Below are positions 1-8,130 of a DNA stretch of 64,000 nt, one piece after another. The DNA is from Mycolicibacterium elephantis DSM 44368 (GTDB taxonomy: Bacteria; Actinomycetota; Actinomycetes; Mycobacteriales; Mycobacteriaceae). Position 1 is the stretch's first letter. Each line of letters starts with the position of its first letter. Both the position numbers and the translations under genes were made by a program. The notes beneath the pieces were generated by a model that did no database searches, was not told the origin of the DNA, and saw nothing but the letters and a program-made list of their open reading frames with translations. The stretch spans positions 124,001-188,000 of the forward strand of contig NZ_ATDN01000045.1 in assembly GCF_004014805.1 (NCBI RefSeq). The letters run 5' to 3'.

Positions 1-179
1 AGCGCTTCGGTGTTCGCCCGTAACGCGTCGTCATCGGGAAGCGGAACCATGGTGATCGCCGCTGCGCTGGTCACCGCCGCACCGCGGCGTTGCAGCAGCG
101 CCGCCAGTTCGTCGGCGCGGCGGGCGGAGGTCACCGCCACCCGGAAGCCCGTGAGGGGTGCCCATTCGGGCTCACTCAT
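1..179 (-). CDS. Uroporphyrinogen-III synthase (HemD-like), N-terminus only
   Basis: Only the first 59 codons lie in the window; the rest runs off the left edge. The start is ATG at 179-177. The translation opens MSEPEWAPLTGFRVAVTSAR, then RADELAALLQRRGA, the usual first strand and helix of HemD-fold proteins. In mycobacteria the gene at this place beside the 2'-acetyltransferase locus (Rv0260c type) is a HemD domain fused to a winged-helix DNA-binding domain. I infer the same here but cannot see the C-terminus, so enzyme versus regulator is open. Confidence 0.75.
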   Translation of the reverse strand, partial: MSEPEWAPLTGFRVAVTSARRADELAALLQRRGAAVTSAAAITMVPLPDDDALRANTEA

Positions 180-255
180 ACGACCTGTGTATTCAGCTCA
201 TGTTTCCTAGTGATTAATCGGCCATTGCCTCGACGTATCGACCGGCCGATGAGTT

Positions 256-1050
256 CTAGTCGACCCGGTGCGCGTGTACGACGGTGAACGGCAGGTGCAC
301 CCGCCCGTCGTCGAGCAGCCGGGAGACGGCCTCGTAGCGGGCCGCCATGTCGCGCATGTGCTCGACCGCCTCGGGTGGCATGTGCTGTTCCATCGCTTCG
401 CGAAACGCGTCGTCGCCGCCCTCGAAGCTGACCGCGTTGGCCAGATACGTGGTCGGGCCGAGGAAGTCGATGGACCAGCCGTTGGCGGGCAGTTTGTCGC
501 GAAGGTCGTCCTCTGAAACCGTGCCCGGCGCGATGATCCCGTTGACGTTGCCGTCGGAGAAACAGGCCAGGTGGAGTCGCGCAGCAGGCCGGGTCGCGCG
601 GTGCAGCGCCGTCAGGTAGGCGTCGCGGCCGTCCTCGTCGAGACAGTGGTAGAGGGCGCTGTCGACGACAGTGTCGAAACGACCGTCGTATCCGGTCAGC
701 TTGGTCGCGTCGGCCACGGCGAACTCCACGCCGGCCGAGCCGGCATCCGACTTCAGGACACCCGCGCCCTCGGCGCGGCGGCGGGCTTCCTCGATCGCGG
801 TGGGTGATCCGTCCAGCGCGGTCACCGAGTAGCCGCGGGACGCCAGGTAGATCGCGTTGTCGCCCAGACCGCAGCCGATGTCGAGCACCTCACCCGAAAT
901 TCCGCCCAGCGCTTCGAGTTCCATCAACCGCGGCTGCGGCTGACGCACGTCCCACGGGATGACGTTCGGGGTCGGCCCGCCCTCGACGGTGGGCTCGCCG
1001 CGATACAGCTTGTCGAACGATTCCGGGGTGGGCTGAAACGGTGACGTCAC
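256..1050 (-). CDS. Class I SAM-dependent methyltransferase
   Basis: This 264-residue cytosolic protein has a Rossmann methyltransferase fold. The SAM-binding motif I, VLDIGCGLGDN, is near residues 56-66. An acidic residue follows the next strand (VTALDGS), and FDTVVDSALYHCL forms the motif IV/post-motif region. The fold resembles thiopurine/tellurite-type small-molecule methyltransferases. The substrate cannot be told from sequence. The gene sits head-to-tail with the 2'-acetyltransferase, 18 bp downstream of it, and could share its transcript. Confidence 0.8.
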   Translation of the reverse strand: MTSPFQPTPESFDKLYRGEPTVEGGPTPNVIPWDVRQPQPRLMELEALGGISGEVLDIGCGLGDNAIYLASRGYSVTALDGSPTAIEEARRRAEGAGVLKSDAGSAGVEFAVADATKLTGYDGRFDTVVDSALYHCLDEDGRDAYLTALHRATRPAARLHLACFSDGNVNGIIAPGTVSEDDLRDKLPANGWSIDFLGPTTYLANAVSFEGGDDAFREAMEQHMPPEAVEHMRDMAARYEAVSRLLDDGRVHLPFTVVHAHRVD

Positions 1051-1068
1051 GTCACCAACGTACGCCCG

Positions 1069-1641
1069 TCACCAGACATCGCCGTCGCGCCAATCGCAGG
1101 TGATCTCCGCCGTCGGATCCAGGTCGACGCTGATCGGCAGCACGAACAACGCATGGTCGTCGTCGGGTGTGCGGGTCACGCCGTCCGGCGCCAGCACCGA
1201 CGTCGGGCCCTGCCACGGCACCCAGCCGCGGGCCATGTAGATGCGCCTGCCCTCCTCCGTGACGCTCAGTGCGCCGAGCTGGTAGGCGCCGCGGAGCACC
1301 TGTTCGAGCGCGTCCATCACGGCCTGGGCGAGTCCCTGTCCACGCCAGTCCTCGCGCACCGCGACGCCTTCGACATAGCCGCAGCGCAGCGCGGTGTCGC
1401 GATACAGAAGGCTGCGCTGAACCACCGCCCCGTGCGCGATCACGGCGCCGTGATCGGAGATCAGGGCGTGCATGCCGCCGAGGGAGTGCTCCCAGTCGGC
1501 GCCGGTGAACTCGCCGCCGAAGGCTTCCATGACCATTCGGCGCGCATCCTCGCGGGTCTCGTTGTCGAGATCGGCGGTATGGACGAGGCGTGCGGTGTGA
1601 ACGCCGCGCACGTGAGGGGCATTGAAGACTTGTGGCTGCAC
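1069..1641 (-). CDS. aac(2')-I: Aminoglycoside 2'-N-acetyltransferase AAC(2')-I
   Basis: This 190-residue GNAT enzyme transfers acetyl from acetyl-CoA to the 2'-amino group of aminoglycosides. It matches the chromosomal mycobacterial AAC(2')-I proteins closely: HTARLVHTADLD at the N-terminus, DWEHSLGGMHALI, the acetyl-CoA loop VREDWRGQGLAQAV, GAYQLGALS, and the C-terminal CDWRDGDVW. The HemD-like and Rv0263c/Rv0264c-like neighbours match the M. tuberculosis Rv0262c locus. In mycobacteria this is an intrinsic gene with a debated natural role, so its presence does not imply acquired resistance. The start at 1641 gives a slightly longer N-terminus than the M. tuberculosis protein. Confidence 0.93.
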   Translation of the reverse strand: MQPQVFNAPHVRGVHTARLVHTADLDNETREDARRMVMEAFGGEFTGADWEHSLGGMHALISDHGAVIAHGAVVQRSLLYRDTALRCGYVEGVAVREDWRGQGLAQAVMDALEQVLRGAYQLGALSVTEEGRRIYMARGWVPWQGPTSVLAPDGVTRTPDDDHALFVLPISVDLDPTAEITCDWRDGDVW

Positions 1642-1710
1642 ACTGTCGTTCTACCAGGACCCGCCGTCATTTGCGCCGAGTCCGCGCGGTCGACGGCCGC
1701 GACGGCGTGG

Positions 1711-2601
1711 CTACGCCGCGAACGGTTGCCGCGGCCGGGCCCACCGCATCCGGACGGTCTGCCCGGGGCGGATCTGGGCCATCTTGTCGATGTCCTCGTC
1801 GGTCAGCACGCCGATCACCGGATATCCGCCCGTGACGGGGTGGTCGGGACCCAGGATCACCGGAAATCCGTTCGGCGGCACCTGGATCGCGCCCCGGTTC
1901 GCCCCGTCGCTGGGGAGTTGCCGATCGGGCTTGCGGTATTCCAGCGGCATGCCCACCAGCCGGGTGCCGACCCGGTCGCTCTTGTTGGTGACGAGCCAGT
2001 TGGTGCGCATCAGCACGTCGGGGTCGACGAACCAGTCGTCGCGCGGGCCCGGAACGACCGACAACTCCAGCACGTCGTCCTCGATGGCGCCCACCGGCGC
2101 CTGGTCGAGTTCGGGGAACTCGTCGGACTGCGCACCGACCGGCAGCACGTCGCCTGGTTTGAGCGGCAGCGGGCCGATCGCCGCGAGCACGTCGTAGGAC
2201 CGCGATCCCAGCACCGGTTCGACGTCGATGCCCCCGCGCACGGCCAGGTACGTCCGCAGCCCGGAACGGGGGGCTCCGAGCGAGATCACCTCACCGTCGC
2301 GGGCGAAGTGAATGCTGTTGGTGCCGAACGGTACCCCGTTCACCGCGGGATCGGTGTCCGCACCGGTGACGGCGATCGCGACGCCTTCTTTGCCTCCGCC
2401 GCGGACCCGCGCCGAGAAGCCGCCGAACGTCACCTCGATGGTGGCGCAGTCGGCGGGGTTCGCGACCAGCCGGTTGGCCAGCATGTGCGAGCGGCGGTCG
2501 GCCGCCCCGGAGCGCCCGACCCCCATGTGCGCCAGCCCGGGACGGCCCAGGTCTTCGATCAACGCCAGCGGTCCGGATCGCAGGACCTCCAGTGTCGCCA
2601 T
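1711..2601 (-). CDS. pxpC: 5-oxoprolinase subunit C-like carboxyltransferase (KipA/PxpC, Rv0263c type)
   Basis: The 296-residue protein belongs to the biotin-dependent carboxyltransferase/KipA family. Members form the large half of bacterial 5-oxoprolinase (PxpABC) or of allophanate hydrolase-like enzymes. Visible family blocks are GLAHMGVGRSGAAD near residues 23-36, ANRLVANP, TYLAVRGGID and the C-terminal GYPVIGVLTDEDIDKMAQIRPG. It starts 8 bp after the PxpB stop, with an AGGAGG ribosome site overlapping that stop, so the two are translationally linked. No pxpA is visible in the window, so full 5-oxoprolinase activity would need a gene elsewhere. Confidence 0.85.
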   Translation of the reverse strand: MATLEVLRSGPLALIEDLGRPGLAHMGVGRSGAADRRSHMLANRLVANPADCATIEVTFGGFSARVRGGGKEGVAIAVTGADTDPAVNGVPFGTNSIHFARDGEVISLGAPRSGLRTYLAVRGGIDVEPVLGSRSYDVLAAIGPLPLKPGDVLPVGAQSDEFPELDQAPVGAIEDDVLELSVVPGPRDDWFVDPDVLMRTNWLVTNKSDRVGTRLVGMPLEYRKPDRQLPSDGANRGAIQVPPNGFPVILGPDHPVTGGYPVIGVLTDEDIDKMAQIRPGQTVRMRWARPRQPFAA

Positions 2602-2609
2602 GGCTCCTC

Positions 2610-3278
2610 CTAACCGACCGCCCGGAACCTCACTGTCATCCCCGGTGTCAGCAGCGCCGGCCTCTCCCGGTCGAGGTCCCAGAGCACCTCGCCGGTCCGG
2701 CCGATCAACTGCCAGCCGCCGGGCGATTCGCGCGGATAGATTCCGCTGAACTCACCGGCGAGCCCCACCGAGCCGACGGGGACCTTCGTGCGCGGTTCAG
2801 CGCGCCGTGGCACTTCCAGCCGTGGATCCCCTCCGACGAGGTAGGCGAAACCCGGTGCGAAACCACCGAATCCGACCCGCCACGGGGTCGCGGTGTGAGC
2901 GGCGATTACCTGGTCGGTGCTCAGCCCGGTCAGCCGCGACACCTCGTCGAGGTCGGGTCCGTCATAGATGACGTCGATCTCGACGTCGACGTCACCGCCG
3001 GCCGGCGCGGCCAGGTCGGCGGCGATATCGGGGCCGACCTGAATCTTGGCCAGCCGCTGGCGGGTTGGTGCCAGATAGCGGGGTCCGGCCAGTTTGATCA
3101 GCACGGTGCGCGACGCCGGAACGATGTCGATCACCCCGAGCAGGTCGGCTCGACGGATGGCCGCGGTCCAGGCCAACACGTCGGTCGTGCGGTTGAACTC
3201 CAAGAGCAGCGCTTGGTCACCGTAGTCATGAACGGCGCCGAGAACGCTGGCCCCCAACATGTCGGCTGTCATGCTCAT
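2610..3278 (-). CDS. pxpB: 5-oxoprolinase subunit B-like protein (KipI/PxpB, Rv0264c type)
   Basis: This is the small subunit (222 residues) of the KipI/PxpB family, partner of the downstream PxpC. It has the family blocks DYGDQALLLEF near the N-terminus, LTGLSTDQVIAAHTATPWRVGF and GFAYLVGGDPRLEVPRR in the middle, and GGWQLIGRT near the C-terminus. I chose ATG 3278 (MSMTADM) because the Rv0264c protein begins in the same place. An upstream in-frame start at 3305 is possible but lacks a better ribosome site. Confidence 0.85.
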   Translation of the reverse strand: MSMTADMLGASVLGAVHDYGDQALLLEFNRTTDVLAWTAAIRRADLLGVIDIVPASRTVLIKLAGPRYLAPTRQRLAKIQVGPDIAADLAAPAGGDVDVEIDVIYDGPDLDEVSRLTGLSTDQVIAAHTATPWRVGFGGFAPGFAYLVGGDPRLEVPRRAEPRTKVPVGSVGLAGEFSGIYPRESPGGWQLIGRTGEVLWDLDRERPALLTPGMTVRFRAVG

Positions 3279-3353
3279 GCCTTCGAACCTACCCGCGAGT
3301 AGCAACGAAAGCTCGTGCTCTATGAGCCTTGCCAGAGGAGCCTTACCGAAGCC

Positions 3354-4055
3354 TCAAACGGCGGGCTGATAGGTGGGCTCGCGGCGCTTGAGGAACCCGA
3401 TGACGCGGTACGTCACGGGCAACACCAGCACTTCGACGGCCGTCTTGTACACCCAGCCCAGCGCGACATAGGTGGCGAAGTCGTCCCAGGTGGTTATTCC
3501 GATCGCTGCCGCGGCGATACTGCAGAACACCAGCGTGTCAGCAAACTCCCCGACGATGGTCGACCCGATGAGGCGCGCCCACAGGTGCCGCTCGCCGAAC
3601 CGGGTCTTGACCCGCACCACCACCCACGCGTTGAGCGTTTGACCGACGATGAAGCCGGCCAGTCCGGCGATGACCAGCTGAGTGAACGGTTTGACGACCG
3701 CCTCGAACGCGGCCTGGTTGGGGTAGAAGTCCGCCGCGGGCAGGTAGGCGGTGATCCAGAAGGTGAACGCTGCGAGCGCCTCCATCACGAACGCGATGTA
3801 GATCGCCCGTCGGGTGGCGGCGAAACCGTACACCTCCGACAGCACGTCGCCGATCACGTAGGTCAGCGGGAACACGACGAAGCCGCCGTCGGTGATCAGC
3901 GACCAGTCGCCGATGATCGGGCCGAACGCGATGCCCTTGGTGGCCGCGACGTTGGAGATCAGCACCAGACCGGTGAAGACCGCGACGAGCGTCGGATAGT
4001 AGGCGGAGCCCGTCTTCGCGAACCCGCGGTGCTCGCTCTCGCCGGTGCCGGTCAC
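3354..4055 (-). CDS. yhhQ: Queuosine-precursor transporter, VUT family (YhhQ)
   Basis: This 233-residue integral membrane protein has about six hydrophobic segments. The VUT-family signatures are YPTLVAVFTGLVLISNVAATK, FPLTYVIGDVLSEVYG, IVGQTLNAWVVVRVK, GEFADTLVFCSIAA and the late GWVYKTAVEVLVLPVTY. Characterised YhhQ proteins import 7-deazaguanine queuosine precursors (preQ0/preQ1). It lies between pxpB and fecB2, all on the minus strand, 12 bp upstream of neither strong terminator nor operator. I see no queuosine synthesis gene nearby, so use of salvaged precursor is inference. Confidence 0.88.
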   Translation of the reverse strand: MTGTGESEHRGFAKTGSAYYPTLVAVFTGLVLISNVAATKGIAFGPIIGDWSLITDGGFVVFPLTYVIGDVLSEVYGFAATRRAIYIAFVMEALAAFTFWITAYLPAADFYPNQAAFEAVVKPFTQLVIAGLAGFIVGQTLNAWVVVRVKTRFGERHLWARLIGSTIVGEFADTLVFCSIAAAAIGITTWDDFATYVALGWVYKTAVEVLVLPVTYRVIGFLKRREPTYQPAV

Positions 4056-4067
4056 CCGGTCATCTTG

Positions 4068-4976
4068 TCAGGCCAGCGCCCGCGCCAGCAGTGGTGGCAG
4101 CTGGTCGGCCACCACCGGATAGGACAGCGGCGAGGCGAACGCGATCGCCCCCGCGAGTTCCTTGCCGGTGAACACATTGCGGCTGCCGCGCTCGGCGATC
4201 TCGGGCTCGGCCAGCAGCGCCGCCTGTTCCTCGTCGCTCTCGGTGCACCAGATCGGCACGTCGGCCGCGTCCGGGTCCTCGGCGATCGTGAAGCCCATCT
4301 GGGTGAGGAACTCGGTGCGCCACCCGGGCGTCAGAACCTCTGGTTCGCCGTTGTCGAGGCGGCCGTGCAGAAGCGTCGCCGTCTTGCCCGCGAACTGCGG
4401 GTGATCGGTGCCCGCGGTGATGAACTGCTCGTCGACGCCGGCGATCAGCGACTGCATCTGGTCGTATTGGAAGACCGCCTGCCCGATGGTGGTGGCCTGG
4501 TCCTTCCACGGCTCGAAGAACGCGTCCTGGCCGTTCTGGGCCACGGTCGGGGCGATCTCGGACAGTTTCGTGTAGGTGTCGGAGTCCAGGCCCGCGTTGG
4601 TGGCGATGATCAGGTCGGGGTTCAGCGCGGCGATCTGGTCGAGCTGGATGCCGTCGGCGATGCTGAGCACCACCGGCTGCGCGCCGCCGAGTTTCGGCTG
4701 CGCCCAAGGCCATACGGCAAACGGTTCGCCGCCGAACCAGTCGGTGACGGCGATCGGCACGACCCCGAGCGCAAGAAGGTCGTCCTGTCCGGTGAGGCCG
4801 GCGCTGACGACTCGGCCCGGGGGCGCGGGGATCCTGGTCTCGCCGAAGACGTGTTTGACGGTCACCGAACCGTCCTTGGCGACGGCGCCCGGCTCCTCCG
4901 AACCGCATGCGGCGACCAGCGCGGCGGCCCCGGCCGTCAGCGCCAGGAAACTCCGCCGGGACAACGCAGCAGGCAC
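4068..4976 (-). CDS. fecB2: Fe(III)-siderophore-type ABC substrate-binding lipoprotein (FecB2-like)
   Basis: This is a periplasmic binding protein of the FecB/TroA helical-backbone type. The N-terminus carries a twin-arginine-like motif (SRRSFLAL), a hydrophobic stretch and the lipobox LVAAC, so it is probably exported and lipid-anchored. The binding domain follows (PPGRVVSAGLTGQDDLLALGV, LNPDLIIATNAGLDSDTYTKL). It corresponds by order to M. tuberculosis Rv0265c. No permease or ATPase gene is adjacent. GTG starts are possible at 5021, 5000 and 4976; I prefer 4976 because it gives a compact signal peptide and leaves the palindrome at 4989-5010 in the leader. Confidence 0.85.
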   Translation of the reverse strand: MPAALSRRSFLALTAGAAALVAACGSEEPGAVAKDGSVTVKHVFGETRIPAPPGRVVSAGLTGQDDLLALGVVPIAVTDWFGGEPFAVWPWAQPKLGGAQPVVLSIADGIQLDQIAALNPDLIIATNAGLDSDTYTKLSEIAPTVAQNGQDAFFEPWKDQATTIGQAVFQYDQMQSLIAGVDEQFITAGTDHPQFAGKTATLLHGRLDNGEPEVLTPGWRTEFLTQMGFTIAEDPDAADVPIWCTESDEEQAALLAEPEIAERGSRNVFTGKELAGAIAFASPLSYPVVADQLPPLLARALA

Positions 4977-4988
4977 TCGGCGAGAGTA

Positions 4989-5010
4989 GCCAACTCGCAC
5001 CGAAGTTGGC
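4989..5010. promoter_or_regulatory. Palindrome GCCAACT-N8-AGTTGGC, putative operator
   Basis: A perfect 7-8-7 inverted repeat lies between the preferred fecB2 start (4976) and the CYP136-like start (5095). A dimeric repressor could control one or both genes from here. It is inside the reading frame if fecB2 starts at 5000 or 5021. No regulator gene is adjacent, so the binding protein is unknown. Confidence 0.4.
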
Positions 5011-5094
5011 GACCAACACACCTGTGGATGCTTGCTGGTCTACAGCGAAGCTGGCACGGTTACGTACCAGATATCGACAAGGGGATTTCGGCCG

Positions 5095-6552
5095 ATGATC
5101 AACCTCCTGGACGCCGTCGCGCCGCCGGCATCGCTGACCGAGGCGCGGCACCAGCTCCAGGGATGGGCCCAGGGATTCGGTGCGACGGTGGCTGAGCAGT
5201 GGCCCAGCCGTGACGCCCCGTTGGCCGAACCGCCGCCCGGATCCGGGCTCGCGCCGGTCATGGGCGACTACGGCGTGCCCTACCTCGGCCACGTCCTCTC
5301 CGCGCTCGTCGACCCGCTGGAGTTCGCCCGGCGTAGATATGCGAAGTACGGCCCGGTGTCGTGGGCGGGCGGGGTGGGATTTCGCGTCGTCGCCCTGATG
5401 GGGCCCGAAGCGCTCGAGGCGGCCTGGGTCAACCGGGACAAGGCACTGTCGAGCACCAGGGGCTGGCAACCGGTGATCGGTCCCTTCTTCCACCGCGGCA
5501 TCATGCTGCTGGACTTCGAGGAGCATCGGGACCACCGGCGCATCATGCAGCAGGCATTCACCCGCACCGCGCTCAACACGTACCTCGCGAGCACGGCCGA
5601 CGGTATCGACCGTGCGCTCACCACGTGGCGACCCGCGCGACGGTTCCCGATGTATCCGTCGATCAAGTATCTGCTGCTGCAGCAGGCGGCCGAGGTGTTC
5701 GTCGGAACAACGCTCGGCGCGGAGTCAGATCAACTCATCGAGGACTTCCACCACACCGTGCACGGCGGTCAGGCCATCGTCCGCGCGAACGTGCCCGGTG
5801 GGACGTGGGCGCGGGGTCTGCGCGCACGAAAACGCCTGGAGCGCTACTTCGGTAGGCAGATCGCCGACCGCCGTCGTGGCGACGGCACCGATCTGTTCTC
5901 CATGCTGTGCCGCAGTGAATCCGACGACGGCCGCCGTTTCACCGACGCCGACATCGTCAACCACATGATCTTCCTGCTGATGGCAGCACACGACACGACA
6001 GCGATCGCACTGTCGATGCTGGTCTACGAATTGGGCCGAAACCCTCACTGGCAGAACCTACTTCGAGAGGAAGCGGTCGATCAGCCGATCGATACGCCCA
6101 CTCTCGAGGACCTCGAGGCCTATCCGCTGCTGGATGCGGCATTCAAGGAAGTGCTGCGAATGTATGCCCCCGCGGGAACCCTTTTCCGCCAAGCGATCCG
6201 CGACACCGAGATCTGTGGCCACTACATACCGCGCAACAGCCAGATCGCGATCAGCGTCCACGCCTCGATGCGGCTGCCGGACTGGTGGCCCGACCCCGAC
6301 ACGTTCGATCCGGCACGGTTCACCGACGCGGGCAACCGGGCAGCGGTGAACCGATACGCGTTCGCGCCCTTCGGAGGGGGCGCGCACAAGTGCATCGGAC
6401 AGCAGTTCGCCGACATGACGGTCAAGACCGTCATGCACAAGATGCTGCGGCGTTTCACATGGGGTGTCCCGGAAAGCTACCGCGTCCCGCTCACCTGGGG
6501 GACCGGTCCCACTCCAGCCGACGATCTGCCGATCGATCTCGAAAAGCTCTGA
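5095..6552 (+). CDS. Cytochrome P450, CYP136-like
   Basis: The 485-residue P450 closely resembles mycobacterial CYP136. Shared blocks are AEPPPGSGL, PVIGPFFHRGIMLLDFEEH, HRRIMQQAF and DADIVNHMIFLLMAAHDTT, where AHDTT is the I-helix oxygen-activation motif. The ExxR motif is in KEVLRMY. The heme loop is FAPFGGGAHKCIG, with ligand Cys433. It therefore binds heme and oxidises an unknown hydrophobic substrate with an external ferredoxin. ATG 5095 follows AAGGGGA at good spacing; an upstream start at 5032 has no ribosome site. It converges on the YeiH-type gene only 3 bp away. Confidence 0.92.
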   Translation: MINLLDAVAPPASLTEARHQLQGWAQGFGATVAEQWPSRDAPLAEPPPGSGLAPVMGDYGVPYLGHVLSALVDPLEFARRRYAKYGPVSWAGGVGFRVVALMGPEALEAAWVNRDKALSSTRGWQPVIGPFFHRGIMLLDFEEHRDHRRIMQQAFTRTALNTYLASTADGIDRALTTWRPARRFPMYPSIKYLLLQQAAEVFVGTTLGAESDQLIEDFHHTVHGGQAIVRANVPGGTWARGLRARKRLERYFGRQIADRRRGDGTDLFSMLCRSESDDGRRFTDADIVNHMIFLLMAAHDTTAIALSMLVYELGRNPHWQNLLREEAVDQPIDTPTLEDLEAYPLLDAAFKEVLRMYAPAGTLFRQAIRDTEICGHYIPRNSQIAISVHASMRLPDWWPDPDTFDPARFTDAGNRAAVNRYAFAPFGGGAHKCIGQQFADMTVKTVMHKMLRRFTWGVPESYRVPLTWGTGPTPADDLPIDLEKL

Positions 6553-6555
6553 GGA

Positions 6556-7686
6556 TCAACTCACTTCGAAACCGCCGAACAACACGGCGGCCAGACCGAG
6601 TGCGACGACGATGTTGACGACGGTGGCCGAGGCGAACAGCGCGACCGGGCGCCAACCCGCCTCCTTCAACCCCTTCACCGAGAACTCCAGGCCGATCGCG
6701 ACGAACGCGAAGATCAGGAACCAGGTGCGCAGGTCGTTGACCGTGGCGATCGCCGCCTTGCCGTCCGAAACCCACTGCAGATACAGCGTTCCGATGATCG
6801 ACGCGGCGATGAAGCCCAGCACGAACTTGGGGAAGCGTTCCCAGAACTGTCCGAGCGTCGGACGCGCCTCCTCGGTCGATTTCCGCTCGACCTTCAAAGC
6901 GAAGTAGGCCGTCAACGCGATCGCCACCACCCCGATCAACGCGTTCTGGGTGGTCTTCACGATGGTGGCGATCTGCAGCGCATCCTCGCCCGCGATCGCA
7001 CCGGCCGCGGCGACGGCAGCGGTGGTGTCGATGTTGCCGCCGATCCAGGCGCCCGCGACCGGGTCGGAGAGGTGCAGGACGTCGGCGAGCCAGGGCAGCA
7101 GGAAGATCGACGGCAGCGCGAACGCGATGACCAGCGACGCGGCATAGGCCAGCTGTTCACGCTTGGCCTGCACCGCGCCCGCGGCCGCGATCGCCGCGCT
7201 GACTCCGCAGATCGACACCGCCGAGGCCAGCAGGGCGCGCAGTTTGTCTTCGAGCCTGAGCACGCCGCCCAGCCACCACGTGAAGCCGAACACGATCGAA
7301 ATCAGCAGCAGCGCTTGCACGATCGCCGGACCGGCGGCGGTCACGAGCACCTTCAAGTTGATGGACGCGCCGAGCAGCACCAGCCCTGTCTTGATGAAGA
7401 ACTCGGTGCGAAAGCCCTGCGACAGCGCGTCCCGCAGCGCCAGCCTGGAGAGCACGAAGTTGCCGAACAGACCCAAAGCGATTGCATAGACCGGGAACTC
7501 GATCGATTTCGCGACGCGTTCGAACCCGGTGCCGTCGGCCCACTGCGGGACTCTGGTCTCCAGGAACCGGGTCACAGCCCCCAGAGCCACGACTACGAGC
7601 ACACCGGCGACCGCATACCCGATACCGGTGGAGCGCGTGTCCGGCTCGGTCTGGGTGCTCTGTTGTTGCTGTTGCTGCTGCGTCAC
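6556..7686 (-). CDS. YeiH/UPF0324-family membrane exporter (putative sulfate exporter)
   Basis: The 376-residue protein has about ten membrane segments and the family blocks LVLLGASINLKVLVTAAGPAIVQ, ALLASAVSICGVSAAIAAAGAV and VAGAWIGGNIDTTAAVAAAGAIAGEDALQIATIVKTTQNALIGVVA. The Pfam-level name 'putative sulfate exporter' rests on weak genetics, so the substrate is uncertain. GTG 7686 overlaps the stop of the small upstream gene (GTGA), giving translational coupling. The N-terminal tail contains seven consecutive glutamines (TQQQQQQQ) ahead of the first membrane segment, an unusual low-complexity stretch. Confidence 0.82.
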   Translation of the reverse strand: MTQQQQQQQSTQTEPDTRSTGIGYAVAGVLVVVALGAVTRFLETRVPQWADGTGFERVAKSIEFPVYAIALGLFGNFVLSRLALRDALSQGFRTEFFIKTGLVLLGASINLKVLVTAAGPAIVQALLLISIVFGFTWWLGGVLRLEDKLRALLASAVSICGVSAAIAAAGAVQAKREQLAYAASLVIAFALPSIFLLPWLADVLHLSDPVAGAWIGGNIDTTAAVAAAGAIAGEDALQIATIVKTTQNALIGVVAIALTAYFALKVERKSTEEARPTLGQFWERFPKFVLGFIAASIIGTLYLQWVSDGKAAIATVNDLRTWFLIFAFVAIGLEFSVKGLKEAGWRPVALFASATVVNIVVALGLAAVLFGGFEVS

Positions 7687-7772
7687 GGGATCACGCCGCT
7701 CGGGATCGCGCCGACGAGCACAAGGGCCAGCAGCGTGAGGCCGACGATGACGGCGAGCCAATCCTCATTCAT
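7683..7772 (-). CDS. 29-residue single-span membrane peptide coupled to the exporter
   Basis: A short open frame from ATG 7772 encodes an acidic N-terminus (MNEDW), a hydrophobic segment of about 20 residues (LAVIVGLTLLALVLVGAI) and a short tail ending GVIP. Its TGA overlaps the GTG start of the YeiH-type exporter by four bases. Length, topology and overlap resemble small accessory subunits such as KdpF. Function as an exporter subunit is inference. The frame is too short for statistical support on its own; the overlap and the hydrophobic pattern are the evidence. Confidence 0.6.
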   Translation of the reverse strand: MNEDWLAVIVGLTLLALVLVGAIPSGVIP

Positions 7773-7833
7773 GGTCGGACAATATTGCCGCAGGTCGCCG
7801 CTCTCAACGGTTGCGATCAGCGCGAATCGAAAG

Positions 7834-8130
7834 TCAGAGGATCACGTTGGTGCCGCCCAGCGGCGCGGCTTCGCCCGAGGAGGTGATGACATCGCCGCGC
7901 TTGATCTGGTCCCTGTCGATGGTCTTCATCAGCACGCCGACGTTCTCGCCGGCGGTGGCCTCGTCGAGCCGTTTGCGGAACTTCTCGATCGCGTCCACGG
8001 TGACGGCGGGCCCGCCGTTGATGTGAATGGTGTCGCCGATCCGAAGCGTGCCGCTCTGGACCCGGCCGGTGGCGACGACCCCCCGGTTGCGGATGTGGAA
8101 CACGTCCTCGACGGTCATCCGGAACGTCAC
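7834..8130 (-). CDS. Free-standing EF-Tu domain 2-like protein
   Basis: The 98-residue product matches domain 2 (beta-barrel) of elongation factor Tu: MTVEDVFHIRNRGVVATGRV, RIGDTIHI, EKFRKRLDEATAGENVGVLM and RDQIKRGDVI. No GTPase domain is encoded, so it cannot act as a translation GTPase. GTG 8130 overlaps the stop of the upstream SDR (GTGA), so the two are co-translated. An internal ATG at 8118 is an alternative start. The function is unknown; the barrel could bind a small ligand or protein partner. Confidence 0.8.
   Translation of the reverse strand: MTFRMTVEDVFHIRNRGVVATGRVQSGTLRIGDTIHINGGPAVTVDAIEKFRKRLDEATAGENVGVLMKTIDRDQIKRGDVITSSGEAAPLGGTNVIL

Noticed and set aside
1069..1641. Acquired (mobile) antibiotic resistance gene
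   Set aside because: The AAC(2')-I gene sits in the conserved mycobacterial Rv0260c-Rv0265c context with native composition, and no mobile element is near, so it is intrinsic.
1153..2613. Long plus-strand open frame of 486 codons opposite the acetyltransferase and PxpC genes
   Set aside because: It is an antisense shadow of high-GC coding DNA: arginine/histidine-rich, no domain, and both minus-strand genes have clear homologues and ribosome sites.
3315..5195. 626-codon plus-strand open frame
   Set aside because: It spans yhhQ, fecB2 and the start of the P450 in antisense. The composition is low-complexity (Gly/Arg/Asp/His) and matches no family.
7834..8130. A broken tuf (EF-Tu) gene
   Set aside because: The frame is intact, begins by overlap with the SDR stop, and no trace of the GTPase domain or domain 3 surrounds it. 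It looks like a free-standing domain rather than decay.
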